NCBI RefSeq assembly: GCF_014647415.1
Contig: NZ_BMPD01000007.1
Location: forward strand, 22,183-86,182
Reading direction: 5' to 3'
Source of the DNA: Haloarcula sebkhae
Lineage (GTDB): Archaea > Halobacteriota > Halobacteria > Halobacteriales > Haloarculaceae
Length of the DNA stretch: 64,000 nucleotides
Made by a program: the position numbers and the translations under genes. The notes under the pieces are model-generated. The model saw only the letters and a list, made by a program, of their open reading frames with translations. It made no database searches and was not told the DNA's origin. How positions within the stretch are numbered: the first letter of the stretch is position 1; every line of letters starts with the position of its first letter. Below, piece after piece: positions 9,160 through 18,657 of this stretch.

Positions 9160-9396
9160 GCTCTATCGGTAATTTGTATCCGCTATATTTGCGTTTTGAA
9201 ACAGATGTGCGGTTTCGTTGAAACAGGGTCTTTGGATATGTCATCACTAACTGAGTTGATGAAAAAAGCGGAGGAGAATTCGCAGAAATTGTCTGATAGC
9301 TGTTGTTTAGTAGTTGGATGGTGGGCTTTGGTTCTAACGGCGTGAAGACTATGAAGTGAAATCTATTTGTACATTGGCTATAACAGGTCTGCATGT

Positions 9397-9651
9397 ATGC
9401 AGACGGTCCTCGCAAGCACACTCTCTAACACACAAGTAGTGAGTACCGACGGCGAAGAACTCGGAACCCTGCATAACGTCACGTTCAATACGATTGGTGG
9501 CAATCTCAAACAGATTGTTATCGAGACGGACGCACAGGAACTCTTCGGGAAAAATCAAGACGGCGATGGCTATGTGAGGCTCCCTGCGGAACTGATTGAA
9601 GCAATCCGTGACCACCTCATCATTCGATCGCCTGACGAGTATCTCGGTTAA
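9397..9651 (+). CDS. PRC-barrel domain protein
   Basis: About 84 residues from MQTVLASTLSNTQVVSTDGEELGTLHNVTF, a PRC-barrel start (strand, turn with DG-E-LG, strand), continuing through LKQIVIETDA and YVRLPAELIEAI. Haloarchaea encode several such stand-alone barrels; the domain is also found in RimM, and these short versions are thought to be RNA- or protein-binding adaptors. The start at 9397 was preferred to the upstream codon at 9367 because the barrel begins there. It is divergent from the PadR gene. Confidence 0.8.
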   Translation: MQTVLASTLSNTQVVSTDGEELGTLHNVTFNTIGGNLKQIVIETDAQELFGKNQDGDGYVRLPAELIEAIRDHLIIRSPDEYLG

Positions 9652-10032
9652 CGCCAGCACCGCCCAATCATAACCCGTTTTACTCTTACAATCTAGTTCC
9701 GTACGGTTCGGTGTTGGCGGCAAACAGCTATGAATTCGTCATGAGAGTTGCTTACACGCTCGTACAGCGCCTCGAATTGCTCTTTCTGAGTGGCATCGTC
9801 GCCTGTCGTCTCGGTACTGGATCAACATCTCACGTTCCGGTACATTCTCAACGCCGAAAGCATTGCCAGACAGCGGGGTAATAAGCGTTACAGTAGACTA
9901 GAGCATTCCCACATTTGGTAGCTCCACGTCGGTCCGAAAGTCATGCCGAAGAGTGTATGGCGATCAGAGAAAACAATAGGGTAACGTGGCTCACTGTGCT
10001 GCTCAACGAACACCAGAACAACTCACGGAGAG
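9652..10032. other. degraded sequence with a minus-strand coding trace
   Basis: On the minus strand ~9690-9830 reads STETTGDDATQKEQFEALYE then RVSNSHDEFIAVCR, a natural acidic helix, but the frame is broken upstream. Probably the end of an unidentified dead gene. Confidence 0.3.
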
Positions 10033-10196
10033 TTAGTGAAAAAGAGAACGCTCAGCTAAGACAGGTACACACGTTGAACACTCCGTCCAGATGCTTTCTG
10101 TGTCATCGTCTTGTCATATTCAACCAGCAGCCACGGTGACGTGATGCGTTCTTCGCAGTTTGGGCAGTGGCCGAAATGTTGTGTATCATTAGGCAC
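10033..10196 (-). pseudogene. small zinc-ribbon protein (DUF7837-like), frameshifted
   Basis: Starting at GTG 10196 the minus strand reads VPNDTQHFGHCPNCEERITSPWLLVEYDK. After a one-base shift it continues DDTESIWTECSTCVPVL to a stop at 10033. The paired CPNC and CSTC motifs with the WLLVEYD core resemble short haloarchaeal zinc-ribbon proteins of the DUF7837 kind. The frameshift separates the two zinc half-sites, so it is probably inactive. Confidence 0.45.
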
Positions 10197-10308
10197 AGAA
10201 AAGAGAGGGGAGAAGTCTGCGTTCATATTCTTTCATAGATAATTCAGCCTGCATTGAAAATAAGTGTTTATCAAGTTACGAACAGTGATCGCTCAGTCTA
10301 ATCGCCAG

Positions 10309-10449
10309 TCAGTTGTCCAAACAATCGGTACAACGACCAGTCCCGGGAAGAGATGGCTTCCCACAGTCTATGCACGCATCAACTGCGGTGTGGTTCTCTG
10401 CACCCGACTCAAGATATTGCGTGACTGTTTTCCATATCCGTTGAATCAT
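10309..10449 (-). CDS. 46-residue double-CxxC zinc protein
   Basis: Minus-strand frame MIQRIWKTVTQYLESG, a linker, then CIDCGKPSLPGTGRCTDC and LDN. An amphipathic N-terminal helix is followed by two CxxC pairs about 11 residues apart, as in the very small zinc-finger proteins abundant in haloarchaea, some of which act in regulation. Too short for most gene finders. The role is unknown. Confidence 0.5.
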   Translation of the reverse strand: MIQRIWKTVTQYLESGAENHTAVDACIDCGKPSLPGTGRCTDCLDN

Positions 10450-11104
10450 ATCTATAACACCGTCTCCAAGACGTATAAACTCATTATTCGAGGCGTTAGT
10501 TGATAGTGCTCTGGAGTGGTATGTATCACACCTGCACCTGTGTGATCAGGTGCAGAATAGTTGGTTACTGGTGAGTCTATGTGGCTGTTGTGATGATTGT
10601 GTCTGGTGTGAGTTAATCATCTGTGGTCGCAAGCACGTATCGTTAAAGAACGTGACTCAGAGATGCCGACTGGAGTCCGAGCGTTAGTCCAGTGCGCCGA
10701 GTGAATAGATCATTGGCCGGGATCGACACTATCGGTGACCACGCATCGATTGAGACAGATATCAACGAGTTCCCGACCCACCTAGACGCATCATATGTCC
10801 TTACTGTAGAAAAAACAGTAATCGCCTTTTATGGTCTTTTCGTTGTCTGTCTCCGTTTTATCATACCACAACTGACATTCTAATAACCAACAGATTGATC
10901 AGAACATTATAACCTCAAGATTTGATGGAACATGGAACTTGACTTAGGCACACGCTCCGCATTCCACCCCTTGCCATTGAGGTTGGACAGAAAATCGTTA
11001 CGGGGCGGACTATCATTACCGACTCTCGAAACTCCTGTAAACCGATCAACCGAACTGGATTCAACCGACACAAGGATGATTATCCTTCCATATAGCTAGC
11101 TATT
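10450..11104. other. non-coding stretch
   Basis: No gene recognised. A short palindrome near 10530-10550 (CACCTG and CAGGTG) and promoter-like AT-rich sequence just before the gene at 11105 are all that stand out. Confidence 0.4.
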
Positions 11105-11668
11105 ATGAGCCTCATTGATTCGTTGTTGGACGATACCACTTCAGCTGAGCCGGAAGATTCGTCTGAACCGACGATCAAACTCTCTGAATCTGAGAATGAA
11201 GTTGTCTACCCAGTCGTTGTAGAGGCAAGTGAATTGTCGGCCTACAAGCGCCTCTTTGAGTACGATATTGAAACACCATACGGTGTGCCCGAAACGCCAG
11301 AGTTTCTTGAGGACGTACTCAACGAGCCATGGCGAGAAGCCACACTTGGTGACCGATCGTGGCAAGAAGAGACGAACCAGACAAGAGATGCTGCAAAGGC
11401 GATTATCGGTGCCTGGAGTACTGAACTGAGCGGTGAGCGTGGCGTTATCCTCATGCCAACCGGCGCGTATTACTACCTTGCAAAGCCACTATGGGCTTGT
11501 GGGGTCCGGGTTAAACAAAACAAGGCCCCGCCCAAAATCATTGATGACCTTCTTACTGCGGCGTCGCTTGTGAAGCGTCTCAAGTCAGCTGAAACGGGTG
11601 ATGTCCCAGCCGTCTTCGCGCATGTTGGCGATGTCCCGATGACATCTGGGGAAATGGATTCTTGCTGA
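11105..11668 (+). CDS. acidic protein of unknown function, probably truncated
   Basis: 187 residues with an acidic N-terminus (DSLLDDTTSAEPEDSSEP) followed by a plausible globular part (VVVEASELSAYKRLFEYDIETPYGVPE, GVILMPTGAYYYLAKPLWACGVRVK, IIDDLLTAASLVKRLKSAE). The end (VPMTSGEMDSC) falls off into sequence whose other frames still look partly coding to ~11972, including MGNCDRLSYTAFHDWYESGF. A frameshift near 11650 has therefore probably shortened it. I do not recognise the family. Confidence 0.55.
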   Translation: MSLIDSLLDDTTSAEPEDSSEPTIKLSESENEVVYPVVVEASELSAYKRLFEYDIETPYGVPETPEFLEDVLNEPWREATLGDRSWQEETNQTRDAAKAIIGAWSTELSGERGVILMPTGAYYYLAKPLWACGVRVKQNKAPPKIIDDLLTAASLVKRLKSAETGDVPAVFAHVGDVPMTSGEMDSC

Positions 11669-12542
11669 TACTGCTGGTGATGCCTGCTCGATCAGATGGA
11701 TGGCCGGCCCTCACGGGCCTGCGTTGGTACGTCTGCGATGCACTCTTGTTGAGCGTGAGCGGAAGTCGACATCATTACGCTCTTTTACACATTTTCATTT
11801 GGCTTCGCTGCGTGTTCAGATCTCTCCCTGCAAGTATTTTGAACTCCAATTGAGATGGGTAACTGCGATCGGCTCTCCTACACAGCGTTCCATGACTGGT
11901 ACGAATCAGGCTTTGCTGCATTCCTTCGGGCGGTTCTCGGTGACGCTATCGAGAATTTTGATACTGGGTGACCTGACTTGAACAAACCTTTTGAGCGATT
12001 TCGAGAAGTCCTAAGTAATATCACTGCGAAACCACAGAACGACTTCAGCAAATGATTGTCGATGAACCAAAAGTAGCGATTTAATAACAATTGGCTTTTG
12101 ATAAATTCCAGAGACAGTGAACACGGCTATCTCCGAGCATCTCGAACTGTTTGAAGCCTTGCTACACCGGATGCTCCCAATCGGGCAGTTTCGTCTCTGG
12201 TGTCGTGCTGCTCAATGTGAGTGATGCTATACGTTCTTACCATCATCAAGTATGGTGGATGCCTACCAAGGCCATGACGACCGATCGTCCGCGACCTCCT
12301 GACAACGATCTAAATACATTGAGATGATATGCCCCAACTACTGACAGATTTCGGAAGTTGATACTACAGGGGGTGTAGCGGGGCCCCTGATGCGTGTATT
12401 TGGACGAACCGTCGAGCGGAAACCGCTGCAGATTAGCACTCAGCCACTCGTTCCCCTTCCAATACTAATGATATTGCCGAATGCTCTTGGGAAGCAGGTT
12501 GTTGGTTGGGTAGACCTGACGCTGTGAAAGCGTAGCGGGCAA
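11669..12542. other. degraded coding and intergenic sequence
   Basis: 11669-11972 holds coding-like fragments in several plus-strand frames, probably the broken continuation of the gene at 11105. 12000-12540 has no recognised gene and leads to the left end of an IS1595-type element. Confidence 0.35.
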
Positions 12543-12564
12543 GGGTGACGCGGTAGCGTCACCC
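12543..12564. repeat. perfect hairpin before the IS1595 transposase
   Basis: Nine-base arms GGGTGACGC and GCGTCACCC around a four-base loop, a few bases before the transposase start. Such hairpins can limit transposase translation from outside transcripts; here it is only an inference. Confidence 0.5.
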
Positions 12565-12571
12565 GAACGCA

Positions 12572-13453
12572 ATGTTCCCATTTGAATTGCTTAGCTCAGA
12601 GGCGAGCGCCGCGAACCTGCTGGAGCAGGTTCGCTGGCGCAATGGCCTCTACTGCCCGCGCTGCCAGTCTGAGTCAGTGATCAAACACGGCAGCTATCGA
12701 GAGTATCAACGGTATCTATGTAAGGATTGCGACCGCACGTTCAACCCCAAGACCGGCACGATCTTCGCGCACGCGAAGAACGGCCTTGACAGGCTCTTGT
12801 TTGTGTTCTACTCGTCCCTCCGATTCAACACGAGTATCCGCCAGCTAGACGCTGAAATCGACGTTTCCTACCGGTCGCTTCGGCGGCGCGTCGAGCAGTT
12901 CGCCAGAACGCTCGACGCGCCTACCCTCGATCTAGTTGGGCCGGTCGAAATTGACGAGTTCTACGTCGCTGCAGGGAAGAAAGGCCGCGAGCGCGACCGG
13001 GAGCCACGCTCGCGTGCCCTTTCGAAAACGTGGGCGGGGAACGTACGAAGGGGACAAACCGCCAGTGTTCACGCTCGTAGATCGCGGCACCGATCAGCGA
13101 TACGTCGTTCCAGCGAAATCCGACGACAAATCGACGGTGCGACTCCTTCTCGGCAGCCGTGAGGAGGAGTCGCTAACTGTCTACACCGACGGATTTCGAG
13201 TGTACGATCCACTTGACAAGGATGAAGATTACCACCGAGAATCAGTAATTCATGGCGACGGTGAGTATGTCGATGGAGACGCTCACGTGAACTCGTGCGA
13301 GAGCCACGCGTCGCTGGCGCGTGGCTCTCGCCGCATCGAGGCGTCTCAAAAGACAAACTGGCTGCGTATCTCAGACCGTTCCAACTTCGACGACGTATTC
13401 TCCGAAAACCGGGTCGAAAAGCGCTCAAAGAGATTGTTCAGGCAGTTCTCTGA
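12572..13453 (+). pseudogene. IS1595-family transposase, two frameshifts
   Basis: The N-terminal zinc ribbon (YCPRCQSESVIKHG, then YLCKDCDRTFNPKTGTIF) and the start of the ISXO2-like catalytic domain (VGPVEIDEFYVAAGKKGRE) are in one frame. Near 13015-13025 the frame shifts to PPVFTLVDRGTDQRYVVP, LTVYTDGFRVYDPLDKDED and DGDAHVNSCESHASLAR. Near 13320 it shifts again to WLSPHRGVSKDKLAAYLRPF and ends at 13453. Two indels make it inactive; the rest of the sequence is well kept, so the decay is recent. Confidence 0.8.
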
Positions 13454-13547
13454 CTCACCAACAACGTACTTCGCAAGAGCGTTGCCGAATTCAGAAGACT
13501 GGGTAGTGTAGCAACTCGACACTGCGCTCCCCCAGATTGAGTTCTCT

Positions 13548-14171
13548 TTACCCGATCCCAGTCTCCTTCTTCAACAACGTGAGCGTGTTATCTGCTGTCA
13601 CCATCGGTGAGTGTTCGTACTCACCAGTCAGCTCGACCCGCACGAGTAAATCGACGGGTCGCCAAATCGAGTACAGCAGACACGCAAATACGAAATAGAA
13701 GAGGCGTAGCCCGGAATCTTTCGACAGGGTGGCAGCCATGGATCGCTTGATCGATCTGTATCGGACCTTGCTCTTTCACTGATACCCGTATTCAGTGAGG
13801 AAGCTATTACTGCGGTTAGATATGAACGCTGAGTACTGTTGGTGGTCGTCATGCTCAGGATCCTCTTTTTGCTGATAAATAAGTATCGTCTCCTGCCATT
13901 CTTCTTCCCGAGATGAAATTTCCTGTCAGTCTCGTACCGATCCTGACCTCGCTGGAAGAATCGCTTTGCTTGGTTTCTCGCTTGTCTCCATTCGTTTTGG
14001 GACGTGATACGACAGTCCACGCTGGCTGAGCATCTCCACAGTGTGCCGACTGTCGTACCTACGATCCATCAGTACGTTATCGACGTGAACGGTATCTTGG
14101 GCTGAATCCAGCAGATCCTCTACTATCTCTTTTCGTGATTCTCCTCTTCGCACAGGATGGGCATCCAGCAC
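13548..14171 (-). pseudogene. DDE transposase (IS4-like or unclassified), fragmented
   Basis: Minus-strand pieces in different frames read EIVEDLLDSAQDTVHVDNVL, DRRYDSRHTVEMLSQRGLSY and QRGQDRYETDRKFHLG. The C-terminal part reads LFYFVFACLLYSIWRPVDLL, ELTGEYEHSPMVTADNTLTL and LKKETGIG. The DRRYDS stretch is typical of a second catalytic Asp. The N-terminal third is missing and frameshifts separate the pieces. It resembles transposases frequent in haloarchaea, but I cannot name the exact IS. Confidence 0.6.
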
Positions 14172-14382
14172 AATCGAAATCGGGCAGCTCCGAGAGGCAG
14201 CACTTATTCCTGGAGTCTACAATATAGAATATAAAAGCTGCTAATATTCTCTAATCTAATAGAACTGTTTGCTATTAGTTACAGTGACTAGTGAGTTAGC
14301 AGGGGTCGTACTGGATCCAAGTCACATTAAGAAACTGCCATGCTGTCGGGTAAGTATCATCAGCAGTGACAGATGATTTATT

Positions 14383-14604
14383 ATGGCCTCAGCTAATATA
14401 TTAGCTATGTCTGGGTTGGGTTCCTATGCAACACCGTCGGGACGAATGTTCGCAGCTGCATGGACTGGCATGGCACTCGTTATGTCACTCTTCGTGGCAA
14501 TCATGACAACATTTGATATTCCGGTTCAAGCTACCTACGTATTCGCTGCTGGTTTGACACTCAGAGAATTGGTCGGCCTAGCTTCATGGGCGCTTCAGCG
14601 ATAG
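14383..14604 (+). CDS. small two-helix membrane protein
   Basis: 73 residues. Two hydrophobic segments (MFAAAWTGMALVMSLFVAIMT and QATYVFAAGLTLRELVGLA) are separated by a short loop. It is close upstream of the orc1 origin region. The composition is convincing for a real membrane protein, but there is no family recognition. Confidence 0.5.
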   Translation: MASANILAMSGLGSYATPSGRMFAAAWTGMALVMSLFVAIMTTFDIPVQATYVFAAGLTLRELVGLASWALQR

Positions 14605-14818
14605 CCATGAACACTATTTAGACTTCAGAAGCACAGCGTGTCATAGAATACGTCTCATACCCTCTACGCGGTAATTTTGGCTACTTCGTTTCACGCCTGA
14701 TTCAGAGAGATACGGGATTTCAGATTCTATTCGGAGAAAAATGAGCGAAGCATTCCTGTTGAGAACTATTGTATGACACGCTCCAACGGTCTCGTAGCAG
14801 ACTACCAATTGGGGCGAT

Positions 14819-15187
14819 ATGAGTCCTCAGCAGAGACTAATCGAACTGTTTCAAGAACCATCTCCGTTCCATCTCGTCTTAACGCAGTTCCAATCTATCG
14901 ATTGGCACCCAATCAATCCTTGTGGCGGGAACTTCCAGCAGTGTCTCACCGACGCCAGGGAAGCCGGCCATCAGGACGTTATCGCCGAACTCCAGCAGAT
15001 GCAGGACAGTCACCAGTATCGGGTTGAGTACGCACTTGCACACTCTGGTACGATAGGCGTCCCACTAACCCCTGGCGTCCCATACCGAAGGCTTCGCCGG
15101 GAACAGATGTTGATAATGGGTGTAAGGAGGATAATCTCAAGATTTGGGACCCCCACCCCCGGGTGTTTCCGGGTAAACTCTGTATAA
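14819..15187 (+). CDS. possible protein of unknown function
   Basis: The first ~80 codons (MSPQQRLIELFQEPSPFHLV, NPCGGNFQQCLTDAREAGHQ, DVIAELQQMQDSHQYRVEYA) have ordinary protein composition. The last ~25 run through the inverted origin box at 15148-15178, so the true end may have been lost by frameshift. No family recognised. Confidence 0.3.
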   Translation: MSPQQRLIELFQEPSPFHLVLTQFQSIDWHPINPCGGNFQQCLTDAREAGHQDVIAELQQMQDSHQYRVEYALAHSGTIGVPLTPGVPYRRLRREQMLIMGVRRIISRFGTPTPGCFRVNSV

Positions 15188-15600
15188 GCAAGGCAGGCCA
15201 GATAGATATATCGAAGGATTGCATATAAATGTAGGAAGAGGCTGCAAGAGGTAAAGACTCCAAAGAAGGGAAAGCGGCTGTAGAGCCTCAATAAGTTGTG
15301 GTTCGACCAGTCACCTTCTATACTGTTCTAGGTAATAACTAGCTAGAAAGAAAAGTATATAAACAAACTCAGAGAGGAATTTTCACCAGTTCACCATGAT
15401 ATTGAATTCTGTGGTAGAGAACGTTTTCGGTGTATCGTCTGGTATCCCCCTTCTGAAGTTCATGACACCTTAACACCGCACAGACCATCTAGCAGATTAT
15501 GCGGAAACACCCGGGGGCGGGGGTAGGTGGTTTTCACTTCTCGTATACAATTCTTGATTCGCACCCTTTAATTGAGGAACGCGGAAACACCCGGGGGGTT
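15148..15600. other. replication origin with inverted Orc1 boxes
   Basis: Boxes of the form CGGAAACACCCGGGGG lie at 15148-15178 (minus orientation, preceded by GTTTACC), 15500-15530 and 15581-15600, with a decayed copy to ~15622. A further box is downstream of orc1. The inverted and direct boxes flank an AT-rich segment (15290-15480, with a TATATAAA-like stretch near 15355). Boxes facing across an AT-rich unwinding region next to orc1 are the standard haloarchaeal origin layout. Confidence 0.75.
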
Positions 15601-15690
15601 TGCAGAAATACCCGTAACGGGCGTAGTAAACGAACCATTCGATACAACCGAACACCTAGTCTTATGTGTTCGGGCTTAAAGAAACACCGT

Positions 15691-16920
15691 ATGTCACGGA
15701 CATTTGAACGCGGGTCTCCGATATTTGAGGATGAGCGTCCACTCACTGATGATTGGGACCCAGAGGAACTGCCTGAACGTGATGAAGAATTAGGCCAGAT
15801 CCACAATGCGCTCGCACCTGCAATTCGCAACACGGGTGTCGGTCCACATAATATGTTTCTCTTCGGGAAAACCGGACAAGGGAAGACAGCTGGTGTCGAA
15901 TTCAAACTTGACGATCTTGTCGCAGCTGCCAATGACGCGGGGCTAAATATTACCACGGTACAATACAATTGCGCTGGTGACTCGTCCTCTTATCATGTAC
16001 TGATCAATCTCGTTGAACGACTCACTGGCGACAATCTAAACGGACACCCAATAAGTAAGATCACCGACGAGTTCTTTGATGCTGTTACCGAAATCGGTGG
16101 AACAGTTATCATTGTGCTGGATGAGATTGACAATATTGGGACATCGGACGAAATCTTGTACTCGATTCCTCGTGCCAAGTCAAACGGTAATATCCCCGAC
16201 GATATGCATCTGAGCATCATCGGTATCTCAAATAATTTTAAATTCCGCGACAATCTGTCCCCAAAAGTCAAAGATACCCTGTTCGACGAGGAGATTCACT
16301 TCGCCCCCTATGACGCGAATCAATTGAGGTCTATCTTGGAGCGGCGTGCCGATCAGGCATTCAAAGAGAGCGTCTTAGAGGATGAGGTAATCCCACTCTG
16401 TGCCGCACACGCAGCCCAAGACAAGGGGTCAGCAAGACAGGCCCTCCGCTATCTGTATAAAGCCGGTGAACTGGCGGCAAACACTGGGAGTGATATGGTC
16501 ACTGAGCACCATGTACGGACTGCTCAAGACCGCATCGATAGGAAGAACATTGAAAAGGGAATTCGTGAGATGACGGTACAGGACCAACTCACACTGACCG
16601 CTGTCGTCGCACTAGAAGTAGAGGGAAAGACGCCAGCGAAGACAACCGAATTGTACGCCCGATATAAGGATATCGCTACGGAAATAGATGCAAACATTCG
16701 GACCCAACGGAGCGTTCGCGACCACCTACTTGAGCTCGATCTGATGGGTGTCATCACCGCAACAAAAAAACAGACTGGTAATCGTGGTGGTCCTCACTAT
16801 GTGTTTGAACTGGCCTCCGACCTCGGAATGACGCTGGATATCCTCTCCGAGGACTCTCGAATTGGTGACGCCATTGACGTTGTCACGGCGAATCGGTCGA
16901 TTCAGGAGTATCTCGACTAA
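15691..16920 (+). CDS. orc1: Orc1/Cdc6 replication initiator
   Basis: 409 residues from ATG 15691. AAA+ domain with Walker A GKTGQGKT at residues 59-66 and Walker B VIIVLDEIDN at ~139-148. Sensor-like and lid regions follow (HLSIIGISNNFKFRDNLSPK, RQALRYLYKAGELA), then a C-terminal winged helix (TTELYARYKDIATEI, RSVRDHLLELDLMGVITATK). It binds origin boxes and loads the replicative helicase. The frame is open to 15499, but that part crosses two origin boxes and has no Orc1 similarity, so the later start is preferred. Boxes on both sides suggest autoregulated initiation of this replicon. Confidence 0.92.
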   Translation: MSRTFERGSPIFEDERPLTDDWDPEELPERDEELGQIHNALAPAIRNTGVGPHNMFLFGKTGQGKTAGVEFKLDDLVAAANDAGLNITTVQYNCAGDSSSYHVLINLVERLTGDNLNGHPISKITDEFFDAVTEIGGTVIIVLDEIDNIGTSDEILYSIPRAKSNGNIPDDMHLSIIGISNNFKFRDNLSPKVKDTLFDEEIHFAPYDANQLRSILERRADQAFKESVLEDEVIPLCAAHAAQDKGSARQALRYLYKAGELAANTGSDMVTEHHVRTAQDRIDRKNIEKGIREMTVQDQLTLTAVVALEVEGKTPAKTTELYARYKDIATEIDANIRTQRSVRDHLLELDLMGVITATKKQTGNRGGPHYVFELASDLGMTLDILSEDSRIGDAIDVVTANRSIQEYLD

Positions 16921-16926
16921 CACTTT

Positions 16927-16946
16927 ACGCGGAAACACCCGGGGGT
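16927..16946 (+). repeat. Orc1 box downstream of orc1
   Basis: TTTACGCGGAAACACCCGGG and two more G, the same box as upstream of the gene, starting six bases after the orc1 stop codon. Confidence 0.75.
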
Positions 16947-17219
16947 TGACTGGGATGAAACAGTGGGAGGACTACTAGATCCAGATAGTCGACACTCTTC
17001 AAATATCAGTCGAATGGTTATAAACTGACGCTTGATCGGATTCTATTGCTCCCGTTGAAAATCTTGGACTTGATCTCCTCTCTAATCCTGAACGCTGTTA
17101 TACCGGAAATACCCTCTTCCCCTCCACTCACAGTTACACTCTCATCCCCTCCGCTCCATAGATTGATTCGGGAGACGGCGGAAGCCTCTATCTTCAATCA
17201 CAAGCCGGAATTTTATGCG

Positions 17220-17815
17220 CCGATACCGACTGAGTTTTGTCCCCGTATGCCGATAGCGTGGGTATTCAATTGCACGTTACGGAGCTCTTGTTGTCGAATA
17301 CCGTCGAATTGCTTGAAGCGATGGGTGTCTAACGCAATCGCAAAGCCGTCCATGATTGGGTGCAGAAAACCAATCTACAGCCCGAATCCGGGAAATCGCC
17401 AAATCAGATTGCGTTCGACGAAACAGTGATTCGCATCAATGATCCGCAATTCTGGCTGTATGCCGCCGCCGGTCCGCAATCGAACGAACTGCTTCCCACC
17501 CGGTTGTTTGCGACGACTACGACCACCCTCACAGAAATTTTCTGCGCGAACTTCGGCATAAACCCAATATCGAACTTCTGCCTTTCTCGCCGATAGCGCT
17601 CAACCCCTCCAAACTGCACTGCAACGAACTGGACTCCGATTTCGGATGTGTCGTCACGGAAATTGGAACGCTATCGAACGGATTTTTCGAGAACTGAAGC
17701 GTCGAACCTCGTCGTTTTCACACTGCTTCAGTCACATCGACCCGGAAACCGCCGAAAATGGTTGCAGAGCTTCGCTCGCTGGCACAATCTCACTAAGTAA
17801 ACACTTCCGACATTG
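17220..17815 (+). pseudogene. IS6-family transposase, decayed copy
   Basis: In changing frames it reads WVQKTNLQPESGKSPNQIAF, DETVIRINDPQFWLYAA, EIFCANFGI and HGNWNAIERIFRELKRRTSS. This closely matches the better copy at 20731-21488. Stops and frameshifts occur throughout, and the left end is unrecognisable. The right end near 17800-17815 keeps a decayed inverted repeat (TAAGTAAACACTTCC). Confidence 0.75.
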
Positions 17816-17950
17816 TGTATTTCAAAAATAGCTTCAATATTATCGGTAAGGCTGGAAACTGTCCAGCAAAGAAACTCATATGGTGTAGATGTGGATAACG
17901 CGATTTTCTTGCTGTTACCGTACGGGTGGATGGAGTTCGAAACTGAGCGA

Positions 17951-18154
17951 TCAAGACCAGTGATGGACATCGACGAAATTGAGGGGCAGATTTCGGCGGC
18001 GGCGGACGTGTTCCCGACGCGGTTCGATATCACTGTAGAGATTGTGGTCTTTCTCCGTCCCGATGAAGATCTTGCTGACTGTCTCTATCCCTAGTGATTT
18101 ATCAGCGGCACTGGCAAGGAGGACGCTGGTGTCCAGAAAGTCGAACACGACCAC
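17951..18154 (-). pseudogene. possible PIN-domain gene start
   Basis: The minus strand from 18154 reads VVFDFLDTSVLLASAADKSL, the form of a PIN nuclease start (hydrophobic strand ending in a metal-binding Asp, then TSVL). The frame continues only to ~67 codons and no second acidic motif is seen. It is either a remnant or chance. The surrounding 17816-18290 has no other gene. Confidence 0.25.
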
Positions 18155-18289
18155 TTCACCCCAAAGTCGCTCTCGACCTCAACTATGTTCGTTTCGCCAG
18201 GATCTACCGGCTCGATTTCGAGGTGGTATGGATCAGTGAGTCACAGAGTCTGCAACTCACAGAATTAGTGGATCAATAAACTTTAGAGT

Positions 18290-18657
18290 TATTGAGAAGT
18301 TGACTCCGGGATTCAGTGAATTATAGAGGCTGGTCGTGTTAACGAATATTTGAAGCACAGAATCACTGAATCAGTGAATCCAAGAAATAAAGAGTCAACG
18401 AATCACCTACCGTAAAAAGTACAGAGTCAGTGATTCAGTAACTACCAGTAGCAAGCCTCATTCCTTGAGGAACCAGCAAAGCGGGAATTCCAGAATGTAT
18501 TGAGTCAATGAATCGCTGATTCTTTGATCTTTCATCAAATGCAACACCACAAGTGCCTGTTAGAAGCTTATGCTGCTGAATATGGAACTCTAGTATTTCC
18601 AGAACGGGATTAGATGTCTGACGTAGATTTATGAGTCATTGAATCAATGATCATACT
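18290..18657. repeat. centromere-like repeat array upstream of parA
   Basis: At least six variants of a short, often palindromic motif near GAATCACTGATTC or GAGTCAATGAATC occur between ~18318 and 18657. Examples are ATTCAGTGAATTA, GAATCACTGAATCAGTGAATC, GAGTCAGTGATTCAG, GAGTCAATGAATCGCTGATTC and GAGTCATTGAATCAATGATC just before the parA start. A further copy follows the partner gene at 20019-20050. Such iterons bracketing parA are expected for a partition site and for autoregulation. Confidence 0.7.

Noticed and set aside
15499-15690. N-terminal 64-residue extension of Orc1
   Set aside because: It spans two origin boxes and has no Orc1-like sequence.
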